From Owenia fusiformis (taxonomy: Eukaryota > Annelida > Polychaeta > Sabellida > Oweniidae): a stretch of DNA of 64,000 nt. Where the stretch lies: NCBI GenBank assembly GCA_903813345.2, contig CAIIXF020000002.1, forward strand, positions 24,006,455 to 24,070,454, read 5' to 3'. The notes under the pieces are model-generated. The model ran no database searches and had not been told where the DNA came from. It saw only the letters and a list, made by a program, of their open reading frames with translations. Each line of letters opens with the position of its first letter. Position 1 is the first letter of the stretch. The translations under genes were made by a program, and so were the position numbers. This document shows, in pieces, positions 1 through 10,909 of the stretch.

Positions 1-559
1 GAAATCTTAGTAAAAGAAGATAACTCATAAATTCAAGATATATAGCACCAAGAAATGACCCTTGTGGAACATCATTATTATTATGTAGGTTACTTTTTAC
101 TCATTTCAGATATTTTATATGTGAGAAAGAGATCATAATCAGATGTATTTAGTATTATTTATTGATAATTTTGTAGGAAACACTAATATCAATTTGATAT
201 TATCACAGAATGAGACATTTCATAAATTGTAAGGTTGGTGGCCATCTTGAATTTTTTTATTTTTGTCAAGAAACATTTCTGGAACCTAACATTTTGGTAT
301 ACATCATATTAAAACTCTATTATAGAAAAAAAACAGCAAGATTTGTTTATGTGTATGCTAGTTTTCTGTTCTAATATGCTGGTTAAAATACATAAAACGC
401 GTGAAAATTCAAAATGGCCGCCAAAAAAATCCTCAAGGATGCCCGTTGGGCATCCAACAGTTTCTGAATATGGATATCATGTTTAAACAGAAAATGCAAA
501 AAAAGTTCATATAATAAGCATTTCCACCTTCACTTAAAATATGGCACTTCACATCCGGA

Positions 560-1230
560 CTAAATGGTTTGGCTGGAAACCTGTAAACAAGTCTTGAAAG
601 TGAAAGTCTTAGGACGGAAAATCCAAAATGGCCACCTTAAGATTTACCCAGAATGGCCAAAAACTAATCAGTTCTTGACGTTGATATGTAGAAACATCCC
701 TGAAAATTCCAGATGAATCCCTCAAATGGTTTAGACAAGTCTTGAAAATGAAGATTTTAGGACGGAAAATCCAAGATGGCCACCTTAAGATTTACCCAGA
801 ATGCCCAAAAACTAATCAGTTCTTGACGTTGATATGTAGAAACATCCCTGAAAATTTCAGATGAATCCCTCAAATGGTTTGGCTGGAAACCTGTAGACAA
901 GTCTTGAAAGTGAAGATTTTAGGACGGAAAATCCAAAATGGCCACCTTAAGATTTACCCAGAATGCCCAAAAACTAATCAGTTCTTGACGTTGATATGTA
1001 GAAACATCCCTGAAAATTTCAGATGAATCCCTCAAATGGTTTGGCTGGAAACCTGTAGACAAGTCTTGAAAGTGAAGATTTTAGGACGGAAATCCAAAAT
1101 GGCCACCTTAAGATTTACCCAGAATGCCCAAAAACTAATCAGTTCTTGACGTTGATATGTAGAAACATCCCTGAAAATTTCAGATGAATCCCTGAAATGG
1201 TTTGGCTGGAAACCTGTAGACAAGCTGAAA
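560..1230. repeat. Tandem array, about 162-bp unit, about 4 copies
   Basis: The word AGGACGGAAA recurs at about 611, 759, 921 and 1083. Two steps are 162 bp and one is 148 bp, the shorter one lacking the GGCTGGAAACCTGTA part. Units are nearly identical by eye, apart from scattered substitutions such as aatggcc/aatgccc. Each carries the words CCAAAATGGCCACC and CAGTTCTTGACGTTGAT. Related single words (tggccgcc, tggccatcttgaa) occur at 230-430 and 33530-33690, so the array probably grew from a dispersed repeat. Confidence 0.85.
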
Positions 1231-1401
1231 AGTGAGACGCCGCCCGCCACCCGCCCGTCAAGCTGACTACAATATCGTACCTTTTGTTAGGTACGATAAA
1301 AAGAAGGCAAGAACATGCAAAATGTCACAGCCTGCCTTTTTTATAGAGACAGAATGCCAACCGCCAAACACCAACTGCTTCATGCTGTCCACAAAAAGTT
1401 A

Positions 1402-1428
1402 GAGACTATAACATTATGTTATAGTCTC
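1402..1428. repeat. Perfect palindrome, 13-bp arms
   Basis: GAGACTATAACAT is followed by one base and then its exact reverse complement. A second hairpin with 10-bp arms (TATCGTACCT / AGGTACGATA) lies at 1273-1298. The half-site AGAGACTATAACA appears again near 28310 in another copy of the surrounding repeat, so this is probably part of a dispersed element and not a host regulatory site. Confidence 0.6.
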
Positions 1429-1708
1429 AACACTTCTTTTTTACTTATTAGTCCTACAGACAACTCTCATTGTATCCAAACTAACTAGATTCAAATCATT
1501 GGATCCTTATAGGACACCCGTAAATATAAAAAAATTGGTGACAGGTTACGAATCAGGCTCAAAAGTGCTGAGTCTGTAATTTTTATAATTTCTGAGTCAG
1601 ATTTTGACTGTGTGTGGAAACTATGCAATATCTCATTACCAGACTTTAATTTGTTGAAAACGATAAATTAACCATACTCTAATAATTAGCAAGTATACTG
1701 TATCCTAC

Positions 1709-4700
1709 CTATGGTGGCATAATGATTTGACATCTTCAAAATATGCAGCTGATGTCTCTGCTAAGGGGTCTTTCAAAAGTGGGTTTGTCAGAACTGAATC
1801 AATTACCCAAGATGCATCTAGTGGTGTAAGATTCTCAATAATACTTGTCGATATTCCTTTATCATGAGGTGGGATGATCTAAAATTGTACATAAAGCTTT
1901 CAAATAAATATGGATTGTTTATTTTAAAAACCATTCTAGAAATTTAGGCACATTTATTCACCAAAAATTGAAAAGGGATTCAGATGCTTTTGCAAAAATT
2001 CAATTTTTTGAAACGTTACACAAACTTAGTATCATGTTGTTGTTTTTCGATTGATAGTTGAATATTCTGGTAACTTTCTTCACTTAGATATAATATTGTC
2101 TTATTTAAATTTCAATCTAAAACATTGTATGTGTTCTTGTAAATATTTTGTTTATTTAGATTATCTTGAAAATACTGTTTACCTGAGCACCATTTTCCCA
2201 GTAGACTTTGTACCCATTGTCTTCTTTGGGATTGTGGGATGCCGTAACCATGACACCACAGGAACATCCATATTTGACAACACTGTATGGCTGTTGAACA
2301 GAACATTAACAAAATCAAAATTGTCTAAATTATAGAATGGATAAACTCTGCCTCTAAGGGATACAAATATAAAATATGAATATAAATATCAGAATCCCGA
2401 GGATTTTTTCTCAATTGGATGCAAAATCTTATTTAGACAATTTAGACCAGATTTGGTCAAAACATGCAAAACTTTTCATGATTTTTCTCATTTCCAAGTG
2501 GGTGCAAATGAAATCTCAGGTGGGAGCCTTTTATTAAACTTCAAGTGGATGCAGTGCGCACTTGCTATAGAATGCTGGGGAGATCAATGGAATCTTAAAA
2601 AAGTGTTGGATCGGCTGAATTAAGCTTTCAGAATGATATATTCCTCAACTTTCTTCATCAACTGAAATGAAGTGTACTGTTTCTTACATACATTCTTACT
2701 AATTAAACCATTCTAGAGTTTGACACATTAGCCCTAAACTCTAAGGAGAATTGGTGCAAGACTTCCATAAATACTAACTTACCACAAATGGGGTTGGGGT
2801 AATGCTAGAGAATAGGTAAACAGGAATGCCTTCATTCAACATCACACCAGCAGAAATCTGACCCCACCTGTAATGATAATTGGAGGTAATATGAGAGGTA
2901 TATTCTCATACCAATTAGTTCGATATTTTCTGTTCAGTATACAGTGTTCTCCCAAAAAAAAATTCCAACTGGGTGCAATATTTCAAGTCTTAAATAATCA
3001 GTGCTCGCTACGCTCAGGCTTTCTCCAGGTGCCTGCTGAATTCACTCATTTTTCAAATCAGAAGTTGGAGTGCAGGGTGCCAACTGGGTGACCTTTGGTT
3101 TCAAGTAGGGGGGGGGACTCAGTAAAAGTGACATGGGGAGATAACTAGTATACATGTCTATTCAAAAATGGAAGTATTAGAGCAGAAGAGCAATCGGGTG
3201 CTACACTACACTAAAAACCTGAAAATCATGTACCATCCTGTTGAAACTCAGAAACGTTCACAAACAACTCTCTCTTTAAATAATTAACTATGCTTGTGAC
3301 AGATGTTTGCTTGCATCTGCTCAACATACATACTTTGTCACTTAGAAAATCAATACAGTAAAACCTATTTATTCGAAACACCATTGGGACGGTTCAAAAG
3401 TGTTTGGATTGTCAGGCATTCACATTTAAATGTTTGCTAATATGGATGTTTATTAAAAGATAAAAAAATGGGACCAAAGTTTTCACATTGAGAGGTTCTC
3501 AGATAAGAGAGGTGTTTGGATATACAGGTTTTACTGTAATTCTCTCTCAACATGCTAAAATATAGTGGAAATAAACAGTAAAATAACTTGCTACTTACTT
3601 CTGACTATTGTGCCTTGCATCGTAACCAATCACAATGCCTTTTTTCTTCACCCCTTCACATGTCTTTAGCAAATATTTGGCAAGACCCTTAAAAAACAAA
3701 CATATATAAGTATTTAGTAGAAGTGTCACACCGACCCGAAGTCGACCCAAATCTCAGGTCAGAAGGCTCGGCTCGGGTCACAAACTACTTACCAATTTCG
3801 GGTCAGGTCAGAACACTCAGGAATTATCGTAAAATGCTTTATATTCCCAGCAATAATTTCAAACTTCTAGCTAGGATATTTCTTGTATACGTATAAATTA
3901 CTAAAAGAAAATAATTTACAGTTCTTCTCTTACAATTTAAGGTGGGACCCGGTCCGTCAGCATACCCAGCACGATACTATTGCTTAATTATTAATGTAGT
4001 TTTTCAAACTTAAAGACACCCATCAATACGAATAATTATGATGTTATAATAATACAAATGTATTTAAATATTCATGTACGAAGAAATATCTGCATCTTCG
4101 GGCATTTATAGTTGGGAGATTTAGCATATTGCATTTGAAATATTTGAGCGCTAGTAACGTCATGGTTTTTATGACATGGGAAAACGATGGCGCTCAAATT
4201 TTATGTGCAGCATCGTGAAGTATATGGCTATGAATGATTGAATTTTTCTAAGCCATATTATTATAATTCTTTCAAAATATAGTAAAACTAATAAATCTAA
4301 AGCACATAGTTTGTTTGTTCTACATTTACAGCATATGAAAAAAAATATCATGTGATATAAACACTAGTTGAGTCCTGATCACTTCGTACATGGTTACCGA
4401 CACGTCACATTTAATGTTGCTCAAAATAATATTATGTTTCTTGTCGCACTATTTATATTTGTAAATATGTATTACTCTGTATTTATGTTTAATAAATTCA
4501 AAAATGACTTTTGTTCGTTTTATTACTTTGTAACATGCATGGAGTTGATTTCTAATTTGTCCAGTGAAACCCGTGAACTGAAATATGAAGTACTGTTCCC
4601 AAGTTTTGGGAATTTTAGAAAAAAGACAAGATATTAGCCCAAAATATCTTAAAATTGAGACAATTTTTTTGTCTAGGTTTGCTCGCTACATCTGAAGCTT

Positions 4701-7700
4701 GAAATAATTTTTGCCCTAAGGCTGCTCACTAGATCTGATACTATCATTAAGTTTAAAGAAGTACAAACCATGGGACTTGATTACATTCTCAGGAGAGCAT
4801 GGTCTAGCCAGGTGTTCTGATATACAGGTTTCACTGGACAAATAACCAGAAAACCAGGTTTCACTGTATATTTTACCAGAAAAGCATGGGGTTTGATTGC
4901 AAAAAACATGGACTTGATTACATTTTGAAGGCATGGATTTGGTGTTCCAAGTTTTCATTGAATATTTGATCAGAAATATACATGTATAAATAATTTGATA
5001 TATTTTAGCAACTTTATATCCCAGGTTTTTAATATAAATAAAATGGTTGATTGGTTGATGTTATAATGCAGATCCCTGACCAAGATATGTCATGACCAAA
5101 AATCATGGAGAACCAGTATTTCATGGTAAATGCCATGGACAATTCCATTGTTTTTTTTCCATGAAATACCGTTATTACCATGGAAAATTTCATGGTTTTC
5201 CATGGTTATTTCCATGGAATACCAGTATTTACCATGGAATACTGGTAATTTCCATGGAAAGCATGGTTTTTGGCTCACACAGTGAGCCTATGGTTTTCTT
5301 AAGGGTGGTCTACATTTTTAGATTAATAGGAAGGAATGGTAGGAATGTGTAATATCACTCCTTACCTTAGCATTCAAATGAACGACTAAACCCCTACTGT
5401 CAGTCTGAGTTAATGAACAGTGAACACACATATCTTTTGGTCTAATGCCAAATGGTCCATTTAATATTTTTAAAAGTGAAAATCTGAACTTACGAGCCCT
5501 TACAGTATAAGACTGAATGTGTGCTTGATAGTGTTGAAACTGTCTTACTTCTGTATTTCGATTAATACATATTTTATTGAATAGACAATCGTTACCTTAT
5601 TTTGTTCCTCCTCTGGTCTGTAGATGTAGTAGATCAACATTTTATTAGCCTATGGAAATTTTGTATCGGCTTTTGTGAAATTCACAATACAATATAATCA
5701 CTCCAAAGAGCACACAATGACTAAAGATGGTTAACGGTTAAGTTGTATTCCAAGAAACTTATCAATTTAGAAATGCAAAATGTTCAATTTTGTTTTTCAA
5801 TTATAAAAAATGGCACCTGTAGAGAACAACATTTACAAAATTATTTAAAACGGAGAAATTTACTTATGTAATATTCGTTGGCATGTGTCAGGAAGTAACT
5901 AAGAAGAATATGTTTTTGATTTTATATCTTGTTCCCAAAGGAATTTGTTAAGGAGCTTATTTCGAGAATGCTTTGTTGAGAATGGATTCGAGATGTACTC
6001 AAAATTAATACGTTAAAATGTGTATTATCATCGAAATAACCACCTCACAAATTATTTTGGAAATCAAAGATGTACGAGTTTTGAGATTTTTAATTTCGAA
6101 TGTTGACTTAGTTACTCGACTTGACTGTTCAATGTAACTTGTGTACTCATTCAGTGAACACAACCATCGTACTTGTTGCCTCAGACATTGGGTACATCCT
6201 GATCATGCTATTTATTTTGTCATTCAATAATGACGATCATACCACATATGAGACAATTTTTCTATTGACGAGTGAGGGGATCATATTAAAAGAATCTGCT
6301 GACATGATAAAGTATCTAATGATGGGTAGAGACAGGATTCTTATATCAAAGTAACATTTTATATGTCATTTGAAGAATGTAATCCTATTTTCTTTACTTT
6401 ATTGCCTATATTTACTGTTATTGAAAATTGTATATTGGATGTACGTTTGGCCCTAAAAGGGCATCAGTACTAATAAAATCCTATTAGACGCCTATAGACG
6501 TCCTTGATTCTCAAAGACTGTGTGATGCTAACTTTAGTGGTAGTAATTCATACCGATTGACTATATATTCAAAATCAACTAACTACATTTGATTTAGCAA
6601 GGCTAAACCCCATTATCTGGGAATTCTTTATCTTTGTCGGATCATTCAGGTGAGAAATTTATGAAGTAATTCAATTGTTCTCTCCGCCAACGGATGGAAT
6701 TGGATGCCGGTATTTTCTCAAAAAAACTAACATAAGCATACTCATATTCCAAATAAATAAATGTTGAAAGGACGATTCTTGGTTTGGAGAACGAAGTTCA
6801 TCAATCTAAATGAGCATTATTCCTGCTTTGGACAAATTTGATTTTTTTTACATAATATAGATTTGAATGTCTTCTTTTGAATAGTCATAATTTAATTTGG
6901 GTAATATTTCTAGATTTTTCGCAAAAAAATATTAGCGCAGTACACTGATGAACTTCTTTCCCCAAATCGAGACTTGTATTTTATTGAATCTGTCTAATTG
7001 AGCGTTATCCCTGCTTCAGACCAATTTGTTATTTTTACATCTTGTAGATTTAAATGTCCTCTTTTGAATATTCATAGTTTAATTTGGGTAATATTTCTAT
7101 ATTTTTCATGAAAAAAATTATTAGCCCAGTAGACTATTCTCCAAACCGAGAATCGTCCTTTAAAAAAAATCTATCTGAGGGTAAAGTAAATGTCTTGTTT
7201 TCCCATAGGATTGCATATTAAATATGACAATTTAAGCAGTATAGGGTCCTCAAAAATACAATCTTTGAACCTTACTTACTATATCTCAACTTATTTTTTT
7301 CTGTTTAAAATTTCTACAGCATATGTACACCACTTGTTTACATACACTGTGCGATTTTCAGGAAAATCTATCGAGGATTTTTTTTGGCTGACGGACCAGG
7401 TCCCACCTTAATGCCAAGTTTCTATCATTTTTCCTTTATCAAAGTATAATATGCAGTAATGCAGGCTTAAACAGTCTTATAATGTGCCGTGTATTCACCC
7501 AGTCGTTTCAGTCCTAGTACTAAATTCATTTTTTTGTTTTCTCGTGACCTGACTCGAAATTACCCGACCCACGAACTTTTTTTGTAGCCCGACCCAACCG
7601 GAAGAATATCTGACCCGTGACACCTCTAGTATTAAGTTTTTGTTCAACAACTTTTAACCTCCATATTTCAATATATGGAATATGTATAGAACTTTAATAC

Positions 7701-10127
7701 ATTTTAAACAAAATATATCAACCATGCTCATCTGGGGTAAATTATTTTAATGTTCAATAACATAATTTACGTTATGTTAATAAATTGTTACTGTAGTCCT
7801 GGTAAATTTTGACGCTATAAAATTTCGCGATTTTTTAAAATTGCAATTTCGCGGCTATTTAATTTCGCGGATTTGAGTTGATGACATTTCGCGGATTGCA
7901 CAAGTTGAATTTTTTCCTCCAGCTCCGTAAACTCCATATTGATAATATTAATATTCTTACATGCCTTTTACATATGCATGAGCTTAGCAAGTACATCATT
8001 CAAATGTTGATATAAAATTGAACAATACCCCATGTTAATTATCACTCAAAAACACTGGATGAAACGTTTTACACCGAACGAAACATATCAAAAGTCCTGG
8101 GTCAAATCCCCGGGGATTTAAAAGACAAATTTCGCGACGATAAATGTTCGCGAACAAAGCGAAATTAAATCGCACGCGAACAATACCCGGAGTTCAGTAT
8201 ATCATATAAACCGTCTGCTCTTACATTCTACAATATATAGTGAATAGTCTATCTGCCAACTTAACATATAAGAGAATTTAATCTTATCTTTCATAATTCA
8301 ATTTACCTGTGCAGTCTGTATAATGGTTAAGTCATTCATCATAGAATATCCAGCACCCATTCTAGCCCGTAAGCCTGTAAAATAAGCATATACAATGATT
8401 GCAGTGAATTCTGTCTCATTTATTAATCAATATTCTCATTTTAAAACAATGAACAAACAAGGAAACAAAGGTCAAGCAACATGGCATTATGACTTACTTT
8501 TTTAAGATCTTTATCTGAAGAAAATCATGAAAATAGAATCAGTATGATCATGTTATAAAAATTTGTGTATATTATAGTACATATATCCAGATGAAATGAC
8601 TTTAGAATTATATGAGACTTGTATATGAAATGTATTGCATTTATAACTTGAAAAAAAAGAAAATTACCTGCTGTGCCAAATGCCATTCTATTGCACAATC
8701 TGCTTCGTAATTCATTGACATTTTTTGCCTCCACCAGTCTGAGGATTTCTCCTCTGGTTTGTTCATTCTGGAAAAATAATTTATTCATTCATAAAGGTTT
8801 ATTTAGTGGTGCAGAAATTTTGTTATAGAGTTGCGTTATTGACGCACTAAGGGTCTAGAGTAATCATTTCGACTCCAGTGTCCATAATCACGACTTGGTA
8901 ACTTCAATTTCAATAAATTGTACAGCAAACATAATTACAACAAATCTGGATGTTCGCAGAAGAAATACAAAATATCATGTAAGTGTGATGTCAATTAAGA
9001 GAGCTGTCTATCTAAAGATTATAGCAACCTAATCTAGATCTTTGTGTAAATTAAAGCACTGAAACTGTATTGGAACTGAATTTGTACAATTTTCTTCATT
9101 AATTTGTGCAAAAATTAGATTTCATATTCAAGTTGAACCCACATTTTCCCGTGACTTGCACCACTAATATTTTTTAGCCTTGCACCTTGTGATTTAGATA
9201 CTGAAGATCAGAGGTGTCACACTGACACAAAGTCGACTACTTACCATTTTCGGGTCAGGTCAGAACACTCAGGAATATCATACATTATCGTTAAATGCTT
9301 TATATTCCCGGCAAAAACAACTTCTAGCTGGCCTATATCTTTACATATAAATTACGAATGGAAAATAATTTATGGTTCTTCCTAAACAATTTAATCATAA
9401 GTTTCTATCATTTTCTTTATCAAAGCATAATATGCAATAATGATGTTATCAAAATATGTCATTAAAAACTAAGATAGTTCGACAATTAAGTCAAATTCAT
9501 TCTTCTGTTTTCTTCGAACTCCAATGAAGTGTCTCGGTATAGACGCTGCGGCGGGCAGATGAAGCAAATCCCCAAAATTTGGAAAAATAGTTCCCCTTTT
9601 CATCGCATATGTGGTCAATTTTCACACAACTTATAAAATATGTATTCATGAATGTTCCCCAAACATTATTTTGTCAGAATACTTCAAAATTATTGAAATA
9701 TGAGAAGTTAATTAGTTAATACGCGCAATTCAACCAATGAAATTGTCTAAATTTTACAATCACGCGATCTGAGCATGGGACTAGAACCAATCACGTCAGT
9801 TGTTTATTACGAAGTTACCATGCTTACGGTGAGATACCTGCCGGCCGCAGTGATATATCACTGCACGGGAGTTCGTGTTTTCTTCTGACCTGACCCGAAA
9901 TTACCCTACCTGCACACTTGTTTCCTGACCAGCATGAAAGTAGGCATGAAAGTGCCATCTTATCTAACACCAGTTTAGTCGTACAGTTTGATCCCAATGA
10001 GGAATTGTGAATCATTTGATTTTATTTCAACAACAAAAAATGATTCTGTCTGGTGTCTTACCTTGTCAAATCTAAGCCATTCATTAATTTTCGCATCGAC
10101 TTCTGCATCAGACACAGAAACAGCCAT
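1709..10127 (-). CDS. PGM2: PGM2-type phosphopentomutase/phosphoglucomutase (5' part)
   Basis: The enzyme interconverts ribose-1-P or deoxyribose-1-P and the 5-phosphates, and glucose-1-P and glucose-6-P, in the cytosol. Seven coding exons read in phase: 10062-10127, 8668-8767, 8307-8374, 3599-3687, 2783-2867, 2183-2290, 1709-1878. They give 228 complete codons (686 nt) of a family protein usually near 610 aa; the 3' part is off the window. The ATG at 10125-10127 starts [20 protein letters not shown], matching the family N-terminus (W-L-R-x-DK). Landmarks are [47 protein letters not shown] and the catalytic phosphoserine loop [16 protein letters not shown]. All introns are GT-AG. Intron 3 (3688-8306) is swollen by nested transposons. 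Family assignment is secure; choosing PGM2 over PGM2L1 rests on invertebrates usually having one such gene. Confidence 0.95.
3356..3536. mobile_element. pogo/Tigger-like MITE, 181 bp
   Basis: The ends are CAGTAAAACCT and its exact complement AGGTTTTACTG, flanked on both sides by TA, the Tc1/mariner/pogo target duplication. The inner left part (cattgggacggttc) resembles Tigger-type termini. No ORF. It lies in PGM2 intron 4. Degenerate relatives with CAGTGAAACCT-like ends or gaacacct words occur near 4800-4870, 30937-31050, 46300-46360, 51810-51960 and 53140-53280. Confidence 0.75.
5092..5275. repeat. CCATGG-rich palindromic minisatellite-like patch
   Basis: About eleven CATGG words occur in under 190 bp, mostly as ccatggaa / ttccatgg and accagtatttaccatgg / its complement. 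The strand can fold on itself at many registers. It lies wholly inside the TTAA element and is not coding: open frames on both strands are a by-product of the repeat. Confidence 0.7.
6808..7155. repeat. Duplicated segment, about 186 bp apart, inside the TTAA element
   Basis: Two diverged copies share, in order, gagc(a/g)tta(t)tccctgctt, tagatttgaatgtc(t)tctttt, tttaatttgggtaatatttct and agcgcagta/agcccagta. They are flanked by inverted words ggacgattcttggtttggag (6771-6790) and ctccaaaccgagaatcgtcc (7138-7157), forming a foldback unit within the larger element. Confidence 0.65.
7791..8197. mobile_element. TTCGCG-rich MITE, about 407 bp, TA target
   Basis: The left end ctgtagtcctggta and the complement of the right end ctgaactccgggta agree at most positions, and both are flanked by TA. 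Both subterminal parts are packed with TTCGCG / CGCGAA words (at least seven), a striking CpG enrichment in AT-rich DNA. No ORF. It lies in PGM2 intron 3, just downstream of exon 3 in transcription order. Confidence 0.6.
9210..9950. mobile_element. Second copy of the hAT-like element, right end eroded
   Basis: Starting at gaggtgtcacactgac it follows the 3718-7628 element through cgggtcaggtcagaacactc, aatgctttatattccc, tttctatcattttc and gacctgacccgaaattac, then fades near 9950 without a clear right end. It lacks the TTAA insertion but carries its own insertion at 9515-9875. It lies in PGM2 intron 1. Confidence 0.8.
9515..9875. mobile_element. 361-bp MITE with 9-bp target duplication
   Basis: The ends are CGAACTCC and GGAGTTCG. 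The flanks are the exact 9-bp direct repeat tgttttctt at 9506-9514 and 9876-9884. The paralogous copy near 7535-7545 has the single uninterrupted site (tttgttttctcgtgacc), so this is a real insertion. The longest open frame (about 63 codons) is not credible. A 9-bp duplication suggests Mutator-like mobilisation, by inference only. Confidence 0.8.
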
Positions 10128-10909
10128 TGCAGATTTTTAAACGTGAACGGGGGTGATCAGTAAGGGCAAACTAGATGTTAATGATGAAATTATATGCCTC
10201 CGTTGACAAATCTGAAATAAAAAATGACCGAAGAGCACTAAAATTATCTTCTTCCGCGATCGGCAAAATAAGTTTTCGAGTTTATATATAGAGATTTATA
10301 GAGTGTTTCATTATAATAACCTTCTACACAACTAGTAGGCGAATCGGAAAAAATACTAATTATATGTAAGAGACGAAGTAATTAATTGAAAAAAGCAAAA
10401 CTATAAAGAACTATTTGCGGAGTAATATTTCTGTCAGTCAGATTTTTATATGTCGTTATTTCATAATATCTTGAAAGAGAAAAAAATGATTATATACAGT
10501 AAATACTGTCAAACTATTTTGTTCAACAATATAGTGAAATCTGAGTGCAAAATTTTGTGCAAAATATCTAAAGTGCCGTATAAAATAACGACTTAAGAAA
10601 ATAGTTCTTCGTTGTCAGTAGCAACTTTATTCATCCGCAACACAGCATATGAGTAGTTTCCCCCTGTTTTCAGCACTCTTTCTTATTAGCTATATTATAA
10701 GAATGAATTGTTTACTAAACCTGCTATTTCTGTCTTTTAGAAACTGAAGTCAGTGTGAAATGATGGAGTTATAGAATTATATTAAGCAGCGGATGTATTT
10801 ATAAAGATCGTAAATCGGTGTAAACATTATTTCTCATTTTTAATTTTACACAAATTTGATAGGTAAACGTGTTTGAATCGCCTGTTGAGGATATTTAGAT
10901 TAATTTACA
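10128..10909. promoter_or_regulatory. Divergent intergenic region of PGM2 and FAM47E-like
   Basis: The two start codons face away from each other across 782 bp, so both 5' UTRs and a probable bidirectional promoter are here. It is not obviously CpG-rich; cgcgatcgg occurs near 10256. I cannot place transcription starts or rule out a 5' non-coding exon. Confidence 0.5.

Larger units (their letters stand above)
1..1708. other. Non-coding sequence, probably PGM2 intron 7
   Basis: No PGM2 exon is seen here. The next expected exon would encode the conserved VHT-x-HGVG segment, and I do not find it on the minus strand, so the rest of the gene should lie before position 1. The stretch holds a tandem array (560-1230), two short perfect hairpins (1273-1298 and 1402-1428) and a run of CCAA-type words near 1358-1375 that recurs near 28160-28330, 47590-47640 and 48740-48810. 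Confidence 0.6.
3941..7407. mobile_element. 3.47-kb TTAA-target DNA element (piggyBac/Kolobok type)
   Basis: Inverted ends are GGTGGGACCCGGTCCGTCAG and, on the right, the complement of GGTGGGACCTGGTCCGTCAG, one mismatch in 20. Both sides are flanked by TTAA (3937-3940 and 7408-7411). The paralogous repeat at 9210-9950 has a single TTAA at the matching place (9391-9394), which is a natural empty site. Inside are a CCATGG-rich patch (5092-5275) and a duplicated segment (about 6808-7155). I found no transposase ORF; the short ORFs inside match nothing I know. TTAA targeting is shared by piggyBac and Kolobok, so the superfamily stays open. Confidence 0.85.
3718..7628. mobile_element. hAT-like non-autonomous element, split by a later insertion
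   Basis: The ends are TAGAAGTGTCAC on the left and the complement of TAGAGGTGTCAC on the right. The 8-bp flanks gtatttag (3710-3717) and gtattaag (7629-7636) match at 7 of 8 positions, as for a hAT target duplication. Without the nested TTAA element (3941-7407) it is about 440 bp, rich in gacccg/cgggtca words, with no coding capacity seen. A second copy lies at 9210-9950. It sits in PGM2 intron 3. The hAT assignment is inferred from the ends and duplication length. Confidence 0.75.

Noticed and set aside
6121-6354. 77-codon ORF inside the TTAA element as a transposase piece
   Set aside because: No catalytic or DNA-binding motif, and length is expected by chance.
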